27,690 nt of DNA, taken from positions 1 to 27,690 of the forward strand of contig CAZFWC010000009.1 of the NCBI GenBank assembly GCA_964522515.1, in the 5' to 3' direction. The stretch comes from CAYNCE01 sp964522515. Its GTDB lineage: Bacteria; Patescibacteriota; Patescibacteriia; UBA2196. A model generated the notes under the pieces. The model was not told where the DNA came from. It saw nothing but the letters and a program-made list of their open reading frames with translations, and searched no databases. The position numbers were made by a program, and so were the translations under genes. Shown here in pieces: positions 1 through 7,926 of this stretch; within the stretch, counting starts at the first letter, position 1, and each line of letters starts with the position of its first letter.

Positions 1-720
1 GGAAACAAAGGTCCTGTTGAAGATATTTTAGCTGACACTGACACAAATACAAAAACAGGAATTGAAAATTTACTTAAAGACGCTGTTCCTTTTGAAGAAG
101 AAAATAAAGAAACAGAACAAGCAAGTTTAAAAAACGCGCCAGTTGTTCCGTCAATGCAGAAAAGAGTTGTGCCAGATCAATTAAAGCCAAAAATTGAAAA
201 CAACCAACAACCAAATATTGTTAGCGCTCCAGAAATTCCAATTCAATCAAAAGGTTTTGCTAAAAATAAATTATTTTTAATAATAATTATTGTTTTAATT
301 ATTGCTGTTTTAGGTTTAGCAAGTGTTTTTGCTTATCAATATTTTTCAAAAGACAAAGTTTCTGATTTACAAAATCAAGACAGTGAAGAAAGTTTGCAAA
401 AATTACTTGAAGTTCTTGATGAAAAAGAAACAGAGCCAATTGAAGAAGAGATTTATGAATACGAAGAATTTGAAGAAGACTTTAATGAAGATTTAGAACA
501 AGATTCAGACGGTGATGGTTTAACTGATAATATTGAAAATGAATTAGGCACAGATTCACAAAAATTTGATACAGACGAAGATGGTTTAAATGATTTTGAG
601 GAAATTCAAATTTATTTTTCAGATCCAAATAATCCAGACACTGATGAAGATGGATATTTAGATGGGGAAGAAGTTCAAAATGGATTTAGTCCTTTAAAAG
701 GAGATGGAGCTAAATTATAA
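1..720 (+). CDS. Membrane-anchored acidic protein with calcium-binding repeats (5' end missing)
   Basis: The reading frame is open to the left window edge, so this is the C-terminal 239 residues of a longer protein; the first in-frame ATG (154) need not be the start. A low-complexity soluble stretch is followed by one strong membrane helix (KLFLIIIIVLIIAVLGLASV, about residues 90-112) and then a very acidic linker. The C-terminus carries three D-x-D-x-D-G-type calcium motifs of the thrombospondin-3 kind (DSDGDGLTD, DTDEDGLND, DTDEDGYLDGEE) and ends in GDGAKL. Established for the motif: it binds Ca2+ in extracellular proteins. Inferred: the N-terminal part is cytoplasmic and the repeats are outside. 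It is related in layout to the next gene and to the protein at 11667-13424. The specific function is unknown. Confidence 0.8.
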   Translation, partial: GNKGPVEDILADTDTNTKTGIENLLKDAVPFEEENKETEQASLKNAPVVPSMQKRVVPDQLKPKIENNQQPNIVSAPEIPIQSKGFAKNKLFLIIIIVLIIAVLGLASVFAYQYFSKDKVSDLQNQDSEESLQKLLEVLDEKETEPIEEEIYEYEEFEEDFNEDLEQDSDGDGLTDNIENELGTDSQKFDTDEDGLNDFEEIQIYFSDPNNPDTDEDGYLDGEEVQNGFSPLKGDGAKL

Positions 721-765
721 TCGCCAATCCTCCTTCGCTTTAACTCTAAAAAAACTCTAGCTCCC

Positions 766-916
766 TCCTTCGCTAAAAGCTACGGCAGGCAAGCCGGCGG
801 ACAGGCTCTTAATTCAGTTTAGAATTTTTTTAAGCTTAAAAATTTTAAACTGAACTAGAAGTTTATCCGCCGTAGTCCAGTAGTCCCGAGTACTCGGGAT
901 TAGGGGCGAAGGCGGA
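766..916. repeat. GC-rich palindromic repeat cluster before the second surface-protein gene
   Basis: The 206-base gap between the two surface-protein genes contains GC-rich blocks unlike the surrounding DNA: CCTTCGCTAAAAGCTACGGC followed by GGCAAGCCGGCGGACAGG (766-808), then TCCGCCGTAGTCCAGTAG (866-883), a perfect 16-base palindrome TCCCGAGTACTCGGGA (884-899), and AGGGGCGAAGGCGGA (902-916). TCCGCC and GGCGGA can close a long stem around the inner palindrome. The block ends 10 bases before the ATG at 927. Related copies occur at 5047-5096, 5254-5294, 7703-7817 and 16949-16993. Between the blocks an AT-rich inverted repeat (AGTTTAGAATTTTTTTAAG / AAAATTTTAAACT) fills the gap. Confidence 0.7.
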
Positions 917-926
917 AAAACTCAAT

Positions 927-2201
927 ATGTTTGATTTTAAAAATAAAATTAATCAACAACCAATTGAATCTGAACAAGATCTGGATTTAGAATCTGTTGA
1001 AAAAAATAATATTTTTCAAGAAAAAGATGAAATTAAAACAGATAAAAATTTATCTGAAAATGAAATAAAAACATCTTTAGCTGAATTAGAAAAAATTCAA
1101 GTAAGAACAATGCCTGATAAATTTTTAGCTGGAGATAAAAAAAGTTTTAAGTCAAATAATAAAACAAAAGCAGGAAAAATTAGCGGATTTAAAAAAAATA
1201 TTTTAATTGGAATTGGAATTGGTGTTTTAGTTATTGCCTTACTTGGATTAGCTGGATTTTTTTTATTAAAAAGTATTGAAAGTCCCTCGAATGCGAATAA
1301 TGTTCAAACACAAGAACAAAAAAACACAGAAAACACACAAGAAAAACAAGATGGCTCCACGCAGAACGATGGAGCCAACTCGGAAGAGCCAAAAGAAAAA
1401 ATTAATAAATTAATTCAAGAGTGTTCGTCAGAAAATTGTGAATTGTGTTTGCAAGATGAATGTTTAGAGTTTGCAGATTTTTGTCATTTAGAAGATCAGT
1501 GTAAATATGAAAATTATAATTATGAATACGAAGAAGAAATTTATCAAGAAAAAATTTGTCCAGATTTTGTTTGTGTTAAAGGACCAGAAATAAAAAAATA
1601 TGAAACAGAAAAACAAGAAGAAGAAAAATTATTATTATCTCTTGATTTTGATAATGATTTATTAACAGATGTTGAAGAAGAGTTGTGGGGAACAGATTTG
1701 GAAAATAGCGACACTGACAACGACACTTATTTAGATGGGGAAGAAATTTTAAATTTTTATAATCCAAATTTAGGTGAAGGCAGTAAATTGCAAGATGAAG
1801 AATTAATTAAAACTTTTACTAATTCAAAATTTGGTTACTCAATAATTTATCCTTCAAAGTGGCAATTAAGTCAAGATGATTTAACTAATCAAATAATTTT
1901 TAAATCAAGCACTGGTGAATTTGTGCAAGTAATTATTGAAGAAAATTTTGCAGGTTTTTTAACAGCTAAAAATTGGTATTTAAGTCAAAATTCTAGTGTG
2001 GAAGAAAGTGATTTAGAAGAAATTTTAATTGGGAATTGGTCTGGTGTGAAAAGCCCAGATAAATTAAATGTTTATTTAGTTAATAATAATTATATTTATA
2101 CAATTGCAATGAATATTGGTTTAAAAAATGAATTAAATTATTCAACTACTTTTGAAATGATGTTAAATAGTTTTAAATTATTTGAGTCGCCGTTAGATTA
2201 A
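927..2201 (+). CDS. Membrane-anchored Cys-rich calcium-motif protein with PsbP-like C-terminal region
   Basis: 424 residues. An acidic, Gln/Glu-rich N-terminal region of about 90 residues precedes a membrane helix (NILIGIGIGVLVIALLGLAG, about 90-113). Outside it lie a Ser/Gln/Glu linker, a cluster of eight cysteines (ECSSENCELC ... ICPDFVC, about 168-216), two calcium-type motifs (DFDNDLLTD and DTDNDTYLDGEE, about 240-272) and a C-terminal region starting FGYSIIYPSKW that resembles the PsbP/MOG1-type fold of many bacterial lipoproteins. The cysteines suggest disulfides or a metal site; this is inference. Residues about 142-150 (DGSTQNDGA) are encoded by a copy of the GGCTCCA palindrome (1353-1376). 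The start ATG lies directly after a GC-rich repeat. The role is unknown; surface or adhesion-related is likely. Confidence 0.75.
   Translation: MFDFKNKINQQPIESEQDLDLESVEKNNIFQEKDEIKTDKNLSENEIKTSLAELEKIQVRTMPDKFLAGDKKSFKSNNKTKAGKISGFKKNILIGIGIGVLVIALLGLAGFFLLKSIESPSNANNVQTQEQKNTENTQEKQDGSTQNDGANSEEPKEKINKLIQECSSENCELCLQDECLEFADFCHLEDQCKYENYNYEYEEEIYQEKICPDFVCVKGPEIKKYETEKQEEEKLLLSLDFDNDLLTDVEEELWGTDLENSDTDNDTYLDGEEILNFYNPNLGEGSKLQDEELIKTFTNSKFGYSIIYPSKWQLSQDDLTNQIIFKSSTGEFVQVIIEENFAGFLTAKNWYLSQNSSVEESDLEEILIGNWSGVKSPDKLNVYLVNNNYIYTIAMNIGLKNELNYSTTFEMMLNSFKLFESPLD
1353..1376. repeat. GGCTCCA palindrome, copy 1 (inside a coding region)
   Basis: GGCTCCA (1353-1359) and TGGAGCC (1370-1376) form a 7-bp stem with a 10-base loop, in the context CAAGATGGCTCCACGCAG...ATGGAGCCAAC. 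The copy at 13454-13477 has the same flanks (AAGATGGCTCCACGCAG...ATGGAGCCAAC). This copy is read in frame in the linker of the surface protein and keeps the frame open. Confidence 0.8.
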
Positions 2202-2205
2202 TATT

Positions 2206-2234
2206 TTGTCAAGATTAAATAAATATATTATAAT
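2206..2234 (+). promoter_or_regulatory. ftsA promoter
   Basis: -35 TTGTCA (2206-2211), a 17-base spacer and -10 TATAAT (2229-2234): five of six and six of six to the sigma-70 consensus. It starts 4 bases after the previous stop codon, so ftsA is transcribed on its own. The expected transcript start is near 2241, giving a leader of about 80 bases. Confidence 0.8.
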
Positions 2235-2251
2235 AAATACAAAATTAATTT

Positions 2252-2310
2252 TCTCGTAAAAAAACAACGAGATCCTGCGACTCCTAAGGACACTAAAAAG
2301 TCGTTCAGGA
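2252..2310 (+). promoter_or_regulatory. Two hairpins in the ftsA leader
   Basis: The leader holds TCTCGT/ACGAGA (2252-2272), then a longer stem TCCTG-CGACT (2273-2282) pairing with AGTCG-TT-CAGGA (2299-2310), ten base pairs with a two-base bulge. The second is of the GATCCT...AGGA palindrome type also seen before ftsZ (3781-3826). It leaves only AT-rich sequence before the ATG, with no Shine-Dalgarno. Whether it regulates or is only a dispersed repeat cannot be told. Confidence 0.55.
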
Positions 2311-2323
2311 CAGGCTAAAAAAA

Positions 2324-3598
2324 ATGAAAGATAATTTAATAACAGGTTTAGATATTGGCACTTCATCAGTGCGTATTGTTGTTGGCCAAATAAATCCAGA
2401 CAATGAATTAAATATAATTGCAATCACAGAAACTCCATCAGTAGGAATTTCTAAAGGAATGATTGTAAGTATTGAAGATGCAGTTTCTTCAATCACAACT
2501 TGTTTGGAAAACGCAGAACGAATTGTTGGGCAACCAATTAGCCACGCTTTTGTGGGAATTTCAGGCACTCACATTTCAACAATGTTATCAAAAGGCGTGA
2601 TTGCTGTTTCGCGCGCAGATAATGAAGTTAGCGAAGCTGATGTTGAGCGAGTAATTGAAGCGGCGCAAGCTGTTGCAACCCCGCCAAATTATGAAATTTT
2701 ACATGTAATTCCAAAAGTTTTTAGTGTTGACAGTCAAACAGGAATTAAAGACCCAGTTGGGATGAGCGGAATTCGTTTAGAAGTTGAAACACAAATTATT
2801 CAAGGTCTTTCTTCTCAAATTAAAAATTTAACCAAAGCAGTTTATCGAACTGGAATTGATATTGATGATTTGGTTTTATCAATTTTAGCAAACGCGGAAA
2901 GTTGTTTAACTAAACGACAAAAAGAATTAGGTGTTGTTTTAGTAAATATTGGAAGTTCAACGACTTCAATTGCTGTTTTTGAAGAAGGTGATATTTTAGC
3001 AACGCATATTTTGCCAATTGGAGCAGCGCATGTGACAAATGATATTGCGATTGGTTTGCGAATCTCACTTGATATTGCAGAAGATATTAAATTAACTTAC
3101 GGTCAAGCAGTTTCAAGAGAAATTAATAAAAGAGAAGAAATAAATTTATCTGAATTTGATGATAAAGAAAATGAAAATATTTCTTTAAAATATGTGTCAG
3201 AAATTATTGAAGCAAGAATGCAGGAAATTTTTGATATGGTTGATAAAAAATTAATTGAAATTGAAAAGTCAGGATTACTGCCAGCTGGTGTTGTTTTAAC
3301 TGGTGGCGGGGCTAAACTTCCTGGAATTATTGAATTAGCTAAAAAGGAATTTAGACTGCCAGCGTCTTTGGGCAAATTAGTTAATGTAAATACAGCAATT
3401 GATAAAGTAAATGATTTAACTTACACCAACGCAGTTGGTTTGTGTGTTTGGGGTTCAGAATTTCAAAAACAAAAAGGTGGTGGTAGAATTAATTTCGTTA
3501 ATATAAAATCATTTTTTAAATCACTTCCAAAATCAATAAAATCAATAAAAGGTTTTGGCAAAAAAATTAAAGATTGGGTTAGGGATTTAATACCATAA
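2324..3598 (+). CDS. ftsA: Cell division protein FtsA
   Basis: An actin-fold ATPase that tethers FtsZ to the membrane and recruits the divisome. 424 residues, normal for the family. The actin/Hsp70 phosphate-1 motif is GLDIGTSSVRIVVG (about 8-21), the SHS2/1C insertion runs over about 80-170, the phosphate-2 region is VLVNIGSSTTSIAVFEEG (about 205-222) and the adenosine motif is VVLTGGGAKLPGI (about 325-337). The last 30 residues are basic and amphipathic (FFKSLPKSIKSIKGFGKKIKDW), matching the FtsA membrane-targeting helix. It lies directly upstream of ftsZ in the usual order, but a terminator and a second promoter separate the two. The start is preceded only by A-rich sequence with no Shine-Dalgarno. 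Confidence 0.96.
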   Translation: MKDNLITGLDIGTSSVRIVVGQINPDNELNIIAITETPSVGISKGMIVSIEDAVSSITTCLENAERIVGQPISHAFVGISGTHISTMLSKGVIAVSRADNEVSEADVERVIEAAQAVATPPNYEILHVIPKVFSVDSQTGIKDPVGMSGIRLEVETQIIQGLSSQIKNLTKAVYRTGIDIDDLVLSILANAESCLTKRQKELGVVLVNIGSSTTSIAVFEEGDILATHILPIGAAHVTNDIAIGLRISLDIAEDIKLTYGQAVSREINKREEINLSEFDDKENENISLKYVSEIIEARMQEIFDMVDKKLIEIEKSGLLPAGVVLTGGGAKLPGIIELAKKEFRLPASLGKLVNVNTAIDKVNDLTYTNAVGLCVWGSEFQKQKGGGRINFVNIKSFFKSLPKSIKSIKGFGKKIKDWVRDLIP

Positions 3599-3621
3599 AA
3601 TTATTTAAAGTATTTAAAATA

Positions 3622-3657
3622 AAAAATCCAAATATAACTATTGGATTTTTTATTTTT
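3622..3657 (+). terminator. Rho-independent terminator after ftsA
   Basis: A 10-bp stem AAAAATCCAA (3622-3631) / TTGGATTTTT (3641-3650) with a 9-base loop is followed by a T-rich tail (TATTTTTTA). It starts 23 bases after the ftsA stop and uncouples ftsA from ftsZ. Confidence 0.75.
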
Positions 3658-3666
3658 TATCAACAC

Positions 3667-3695
3667 TTGCATTATTTTTTAATTTTTATTATAAT
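3667..3695 (+). promoter_or_regulatory. ftsZ promoter
   Basis: -35 TTGCAT (3667-3672), 17-base spacer, perfect -10 TATAAT (3690-3695). The expected start near 3702 gives a leader of about 140 bases that contains the TGAACA operator-like repeats and an ATCCT/AGGAT palindrome. Confidence 0.75.
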
Positions 3696-3706
3696 AAATT
3701 TAACTG

Positions 3707-3746
3707 TGAACAACTATTTTATTCAGGTGAACAAAAAAAGTGTTCA
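3707..3746. promoter_or_regulatory. Operator-like TGAACA repeats downstream of the ftsZ promoter
   Basis: TGAACA occurs at 3707-3712 and 3728-3733, and its inverse TGTTCA at 3741-3746. The last two form a perfect 6-bp inverted repeat with a 7-base spacer. All lie within about 45 bases downstream of the predicted start, where a repressor would act or an RNA hairpin would form. Candidate site only; no regulator is identified. Confidence 0.4.
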
Positions 3747-3780
3747 GTGAAATAATTTTTGTTATTCTAGTGGCTTAACA

Positions 3781-3829
3781 GATCCTTCGGTTCCTAACAA
3801 CTCTACAAGACAAGTCGCTCAGGATGACT
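3781..3829. repeat. GATCCTTCGG...CTCAGGATGAC palindromic repeat in the ftsZ leader
   Basis: ATCCT (3782-3786) and AGGAT (3821-3825) bracket a short insert, giving the GATCCTTCG...CGCTCAGGATGAC pattern common between genes in many bacterial genomes. It ends 14 bases before the ftsZ ATG. The ftsA leader has a related element (2273-2310). Confidence 0.55.
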
Positions 3830-3842
3830 TATTTTAAAAAAT

Positions 3843-5045
3843 ATGCCTAAAGTAAATCCAAAAATTAAACCAAACAATATTGTCAATAAAGAAGTGCATC
3901 CTGATATTGAAACTTTTGCAAAAATTAAAGTAGTTGGAATTGGTGGTTCTGGCGGGGCTGCTGTTAACAGGATGATGTTAGATAAAATTCGCGGTGTTGA
4001 TTTTATTTCTATTAATACTGACGCGCAAGCTTTACTTCACAATACTGCAAAGCACAAATTAAATATTGGCAAAAATATTACTCGTGGTTTAGGCGCGGGA
4101 ATGGATCCAGAAATTGGTTTAAAATCCGCAGAAGAAGCTGTTGATAAAATTCGTGACACTTTAAAAGATGCAGATATGGTTTTTATCACTTGTGGACTTG
4201 GTGGTGGGACTGGATCAGGAGCTTCACCATTAATTGCGGAAATTGCAAAAAGTTTAGGCGCGTTAACAATAGCTGTTGTTACCAAACCATTTTTATTTGA
4301 AGGCGCGCAAAGAAAAACAATTGCTGATCAAGGTTTAGATAAATTAGCTGACAATGTAGACGCAATAATTACAATTCCAAATGATAGAATTTTGCAAATC
4401 ATTGATAAAAAAACTTCACTGCTTGACGCTTTTTCTATTGTTGACGAAGTTTTAAAAAGTGGAGTTAAAGGAATTTCAGAAATGATTACTGTTTCTGGTT
4501 TAATTAATGTTGATTTTGCAGATGTGCGTTCAATAATGTATGATGCTGGTTCAGCATTAATGGGAATTGGCGAAGCAACTGGTGAGAATCGCGCGATTGA
4601 AGCTGCTAAAAAAGCAATTGATTCTCCTTTGCTTGAATTATCAATTGAAGGTGCGCGCGGAATTTTATTTACTGTTTCTGGCGGAGCAGATTTAGGAATG
4701 AATGAAGTTAATGAAGCTGCAAAAGTAATTACAAATGCTGCTGACCCAAACGCTAAAATAATTTTTGGCGCAGTAATTGACGATGATTTAAAAGATAAAG
4801 TAAAAGTAACAGTTGTGGCAACTGGTTTTGGCTCAACCCCAGTTCGTGGTAAAGATCAGAAAATGGATTTTAATCCCACAGAAGAAGTTGAACAACCAGC
4901 CTCAACTTTAAAAAAAGAACCAATTACTAGACGCAGAATTTCAAAACAAGATGATGAAATTAATAAAAAATCAAACACACCTGAAAAATCTAAAGAAGAG
5001 GAAGAGCTAGAAATTCCAGCGTTTATTAGAAAGAAAATGATGTGA
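3843..5045 (+). CDS. ftsZ: Cell division GTPase FtsZ
   Basis: Tubulin-fold GTPase that polymerises into the division ring. 400 residues. Visible motifs are the N-terminal nucleotide loop VVGIGGSGGAAVNRM (about 30-44), the tubulin signature GLGGGTGSGASP (about 118-129) and the catalytic T7 loop NVDFADVRSIM (222-232) with both aspartates. A variable acidic/basic linker (about 340-380) follows. The conserved tail EIPAFIRKKMM at the very end is the peptide known in other bacteria to bind FtsA and other partners. The only sequence feature before the start is a palindrome and A-rich DNA, with no Shine-Dalgarno. It has its own promoter and terminator. A TGA stop ends the frame exactly after the conserved tail, which supports the standard code. 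Confidence 0.98.
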   Translation: MPKVNPKIKPNNIVNKEVHPDIETFAKIKVVGIGGSGGAAVNRMMLDKIRGVDFISINTDAQALLHNTAKHKLNIGKNITRGLGAGMDPEIGLKSAEEAVDKIRDTLKDADMVFITCGLGGGTGSGASPLIAEIAKSLGALTIAVVTKPFLFEGAQRKTIADQGLDKLADNVDAIITIPNDRILQIIDKKTSLLDAFSIVDEVLKSGVKGISEMITVSGLINVDFADVRSIMYDAGSALMGIGEATGENRAIEAAKKAIDSPLLELSIEGARGILFTVSGGADLGMNEVNEAAKVITNAADPNAKIIFGAVIDDDLKDKVKVTVVATGFGSTPVRGKDQKMDFNPTEEVEQPASTLKKEPITRRRISKQDDEINKKSNTPEKSKEEEELEIPAFIRKKMM

Positions 5046-5046
5046 G

Positions 5047-5096
5047 TTTCTCCACCTTCGCCCATCAATAACACTACTGGACTACGGTGGACAGGC
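5047..5096. repeat. GC-rich repeat, inverted copy right after ftsZ
   Basis: Read on the minus strand this gives CTGCCTGTCCACCGTAGTCCAGTAG (in two runs) ... GGGCGAAGGTGGAG, the same element as at 866-916 and 5254-5294 but in the opposite orientation. It starts immediately after the ftsZ stop. The ends CTCCACC and GGTGGAC can pair. Confidence 0.65.
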
Positions 5097-5120
5097 AGAT
5101 TTACATTGATATTTTATTAA

Positions 5121-5149
5121 AAAGTCGCTTGCAAAAAGCGATTTTTTGT
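5121..5149 (+). terminator. Rho-independent terminator after ftsZ
   Basis: Stem AAAGTCGCTT (5121-5130) / AAGCGATTTT (5136-5145) with one G-T pair and a 5-base loop runs directly into TTTTTT. A clear intrinsic terminator on the + strand. Confidence 0.8.
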
Positions 5150-5173
5150 TATCAAGATTTTGTGTGTTATAAT
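5146..5173 (+). promoter_or_regulatory. nrdJ promoter
   Basis: -35 TTGTTA (5146-5151), 16-base spacer, perfect -10 TATAAT (5168-5173), overlapping the end of the ftsZ terminator. The expected start near 5180 gives a leader of about 125 bases. I see no B12-box or other cobalamin-riboswitch core in that leader. Confidence 0.7.
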
Positions 5174-5220
5174 AAAATCATCTTGAAAAAAATTTTAAAA
5201 ATCTGTGGAAAAGTTTAATT

Positions 5221-5242
5221 CATTTTGCAATTTTGCAAGATG
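5221..5242 (+). promoter_or_regulatory. Hairpin in the nrdJ leader
   Basis: CATTTTGC (5221-5228) pairs with GCAAGATG (5235-5242) over eight positions (one G-T) around the loop AATTTT. It has no T tract, so it is not a terminator. It could affect mRNA stability or be a regulatory element. Confidence 0.4.
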
Positions 5243-5253
5243 CACAAAGAGCC

Positions 5254-5294
5254 TGTCCGCCGTAGTCCAGTAGGACTTTAGGGGCGCAGGTGGA
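5254..5294. repeat. GC-rich repeat abutting the nrdJ start
   Basis: GTCCGCCGTAGTCCAGTAGG...TTTAGGGGCGCAGGTGGATAAG, the same family as 866-916 and 16949-16993. It ends about 10 bases before the chosen nrdJ ATG (5305). The GTG at 5290 lies inside the repeat, which is why it was not chosen as the start. Confidence 0.7.
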
Positions 5295-5304
5295 TAAGGC
5301 GATT

Positions 5305-7695
5305 ATGTTTAAAAAAGTAGAACAAATTAAAAAAAGAGACGGGAGATTAGTTCCATTTGATGAAAAAAGAATTTTTATTGTAATTTTAAAAGCCGCAAAC
5401 GCAATAAATTTTAATAATGAAAAAAAAATTCAAAGAACTGCTGACAAAGTTGTTAAAATATTAAATGATAAATATGACGGGCACTCAATTCCAAGTGTTG
5501 AAGAAATTCAAGATATAATTATTGAAACTTTAATTAGTCAAGATCAACAAAAAATTGCTCGGGCTTTTATGGTTTATCGTCAAAGACACAAAGAAAGAAG
5601 AATAATTGGCACGCCGTTAACTGAAGTTGCAGAAGTTGCAGGTTTAACTGAAAATTCGTTGATAGTTTTAAAAAAAAGATACTTGTTAAAAGATGAAAAT
5701 GGGGAAGTTATTGAAAAACCCTCTGATATGTTTAAGCGTGTGGCGATTAATATTGCTCAAGCTGATGAAATGTATAAAAATTTATATCATCAAGATATTA
5801 ATGTTAAAAAAACAGCAAAAGAGTTTTATGATTTAATGGCAAAGCGAGAATTTATGCCAAATTCTCCAACTTTAATGAATGCTGGTCGCGAGTTGCAACA
5901 ACTTTCTGGTTGTTTTGTTTTGCCTGTTGAAGATGATATGACAGGAATTTTTGATTCTTTAAAATGGACAGCGTTAATTCATCAATCCGGTGGTGGCACT
6001 GGATTTTCTTTTTCTAAATTGCGTCCAGAAGGGGACAGAGTTAAATCGACTGGTGGAATTGCTTCGGGTCCAATTTCTTTTATGAAAATTTTTAACGCAG
6101 CAACTGAACAAATCAAACAAGGTGGAACTCGCAGAGGCGCAAATATGGGAATTATGAGAATTGATCATCCAGATATTTTAGATTTTATTTCTTGCAAAGA
6201 AGATATGAAAACTTTAAATAATTTTAATATTTCTGTAGCTGTTTCAGATAAATTTATGAAAGCGCTTGATAAAAATGAAGAATATGAATTAATTAATCCG
6301 CGAAATAATGAAGTTGTTAAAAAAATATCCGCTAAAATGGTTTTTGATTTAATTGTAACAAATGCTTGGAAAAATGGAGATCCTGGTCTTATTTTTATTG
6401 ATAAAATTAATAATTTTAATCCAACTCCGCAACTTGGCGCGATTGAATCAACAAATCCTTGTGGTGAACAACCTTTGTTGCCTTTTGAATCTTGCAATTT
6501 AGGAAGTATAAATTTAGCTGAAATGATTAAAGAAAATGAAAAAGGAAAACAAGAAGTTGATTGGGAAAAGTTAGAAAGAATAACAAGAACAGCAGTGCAT
6601 TTTTTAGATAATGTAATTGATATGAATTGTTACCCTTTGCTTAAAGTTGAAAAAATGGTTGAAACAACTAGAAAAATTGGATTAGGAATAATGGGTTGGG
6701 CAGACTTACTTATTAAACTTGAAATTCCTTATAATTCAAAAGACGCTTTAAAATTGGGTCAAAAAATAATGAAATTTATTAATGAAAAAGCGCACAGAGC
6801 TTCAGAAAAACTTGCTGAACAAAGAGGAGTTTTTCCTGGCTTTAAAGGTTCAATTTTTGATAATGAAAAAACAGATTATAAAATTCGCAACGCAACAGTA
6901 ACAACAATTGCGCCAACTGGAACAATCTCAATTATTGCCAGCGCGTCTTCTGGGATTGAACCTTTGTTTGCTGTTTGTTACACTCGGATGAATATTTTGG
7001 ACGCGGGAGATGAATTAATTGAAGTTAATCCTTTGTTTAAACAAATCGCGATTCGCGAAGGATTTTATTCTGAAGAATTAATGCGCGAGGTTGCAAAACA
7101 CGGATCAGTAAAAGGAGTTTTAGGCGTGCCAAAAAAGTGGCAGGAAATTTTTGTGACTTCGCACGATATTGAACCAGAAACTCATGTAAAAATGCAAGCG
7201 GTTTTTCAAGCGCACACAGACAACGCGGTTTCTAAAACTGTAAATTTTCCAAATTCAGCAACTGTTGAAGATGTGAAAAAAGTTTATTTACTAGCTTACA
7301 AATCTGGTTGTAAAGGAACTACAATTTATCGTGACGGTTCTCGTAATTTGCAAGTTTTAAATATTGGCGCAAGCAAAGAAAAAGCAACACAACTTCCAGA
7401 TGGGGACCAAGCAATTAAGCAGGAAGTTGTTAAAGAAAAATTAGCAGAAAAAGTTGAAATTAAAATTAAACAACCAAACTTAACTGATTTAGTAGATAAA
7501 AAAGAAATTGAGAAATTAAGAAATTTACCAAATGAAATTGTCAAAGGCAGTATTTCATGTGGTAAAGAAATTAAAAAAAATAATAATTTAGAAGAGAATA
7601 ATAATGAAATTTGTCCTGAGTGCGGACAGAAATTAGAAATTAAGGAAGGATGTATGACTTGCCCGGTTTGTGGATATGGGAAATGCGCGGGTTGA
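5305..7695 (+). CDS. nrdJ: Adenosylcobalamin-dependent ribonucleotide reductase (class II)
   Basis: Reduces ribonucleotides to deoxyribonucleotides with an adenosylcobalamin-generated thiyl radical, without oxygen or a second subunit. 796 residues from ATG 5305; a GTG at 5290 would add five residues encoded by a dispersed repeat. An N-terminal ATP-cone (IKKRDGRLVPFDEKRI onward, about 7-100) suggests allosteric control by ATP/dATP. The catalytic barrel shows LSGCFVLP (redox Cys about 203), SGGGTGFSFSKLRP, GGTRRGANMG, the active-site STNPCGEQ with Asn 384, Cys 386 and Glu 388, TIAPTGTISIIA and GCKGTTIYRDGSR. The C-terminus is a CPEC...CPVCGYGKC zinc-ribbon-like tail typical of NrdJ, which likely carries the re-reducing cysteines. 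cobO, which makes its cofactor, lies 0.5 kb downstream. Confidence 0.96.
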   Translation: MFKKVEQIKKRDGRLVPFDEKRIFIVILKAANAINFNNEKKIQRTADKVVKILNDKYDGHSIPSVEEIQDIIIETLISQDQQKIARAFMVYRQRHKERRIIGTPLTEVAEVAGLTENSLIVLKKRYLLKDENGEVIEKPSDMFKRVAINIAQADEMYKNLYHQDINVKKTAKEFYDLMAKREFMPNSPTLMNAGRELQQLSGCFVLPVEDDMTGIFDSLKWTALIHQSGGGTGFSFSKLRPEGDRVKSTGGIASGPISFMKIFNAATEQIKQGGTRRGANMGIMRIDHPDILDFISCKEDMKTLNNFNISVAVSDKFMKALDKNEEYELINPRNNEVVKKISAKMVFDLIVTNAWKNGDPGLIFIDKINNFNPTPQLGAIESTNPCGEQPLLPFESCNLGSINLAEMIKENEKGKQEVDWEKLERITRTAVHFLDNVIDMNCYPLLKVEKMVETTRKIGLGIMGWADLLIKLEIPYNSKDALKLGQKIMKFINEKAHRASEKLAEQRGVFPGFKGSIFDNEKTDYKIRNATVTTIAPTGTISIIASASSGIEPLFAVCYTRMNILDAGDELIEVNPLFKQIAIREGFYSEELMREVAKHGSVKGVLGVPKKWQEIFVTSHDIEPETHVKMQAVFQAHTDNAVSKTVNFPNSATVEDVKKVYLLAYKSGCKGTTIYRDGSRNLQVLNIGASKEKATQLPDGDQAIKQEVVKEKLAEKVEIKIKQPNLTDLVDKKEIEKLRNLPNEIVKGSISCGKEIKKNNNLEENNNEICPECGQKLEIKEGCMTCPVCGYGKCAG

Positions 7696-7702
7696 TTTTT
7701 TC

Positions 7703-7817
7703 GCTCGCCTGCCTGCCCGCCGTAGCCTTAGCGAAGGCGGGTCCTGAGGAGTAGAGTTTTTTAGGGTTGGGCGACGAAGGATCCCCGCCTGCCAAAGCCT
7801 GTCACTGGCGGGCAGGC
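7703..7817. repeat. GC-rich palindromic repeat cluster between nrdJ and the reverse-strand gene
   Basis: CCCGCC (7716-7721) pairs with GGCGGG (7736-7741) around GTAGCCTTAGCGAA. A second hairpin has GCCTGCC (7787-7793) / GGCAGGC (7811-7817), with an alternative CCCGCC (7784-7789) / GGCGGG (7807-7812) pairing. Strongly GC-rich in an AT-rich genome and of the same vocabulary (CCGCCGTAG, GCGAAGGCGG) as the other repeat clusters. It is placed where the nrdJ transcript ends and no classical terminator is seen, so it may slow or protect that 3' end (inference). Confidence 0.7.
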
Positions 7818-7884
7818 CGTGAGAAACACAAAGAATTATGAATCAGGAATTATGAATTAAGGGATTTTATTAAAAAATTTTTAA

Positions 7885-7918
7885 AATAAAAAAAGCCTTT
7901 GCATTAAAACAAAGGCTT
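7885..7918 (-). terminator. Intrinsic terminator of the reverse-strand gene
   Basis: AAGCCTTTG (7893-7901) pairs with CAAAGGCTT (7910-7918), a 9-bp perfect stem. On the minus strand it is followed by a T run (the A run at 7885-7892 on +). It sits 9 bases after the stop of the 62-residue gene. Confidence 0.8.
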
Positions 7919-7926
7919 GTTAGAAA

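Noticed and set aside
5174..5304. Possible cobalamin riboswitch before nrdJ
   Set aside because: The leader is only about 125 bases and shows no B12-box or multi-stem core; only a simple hairpin and a dispersed repeat are present.
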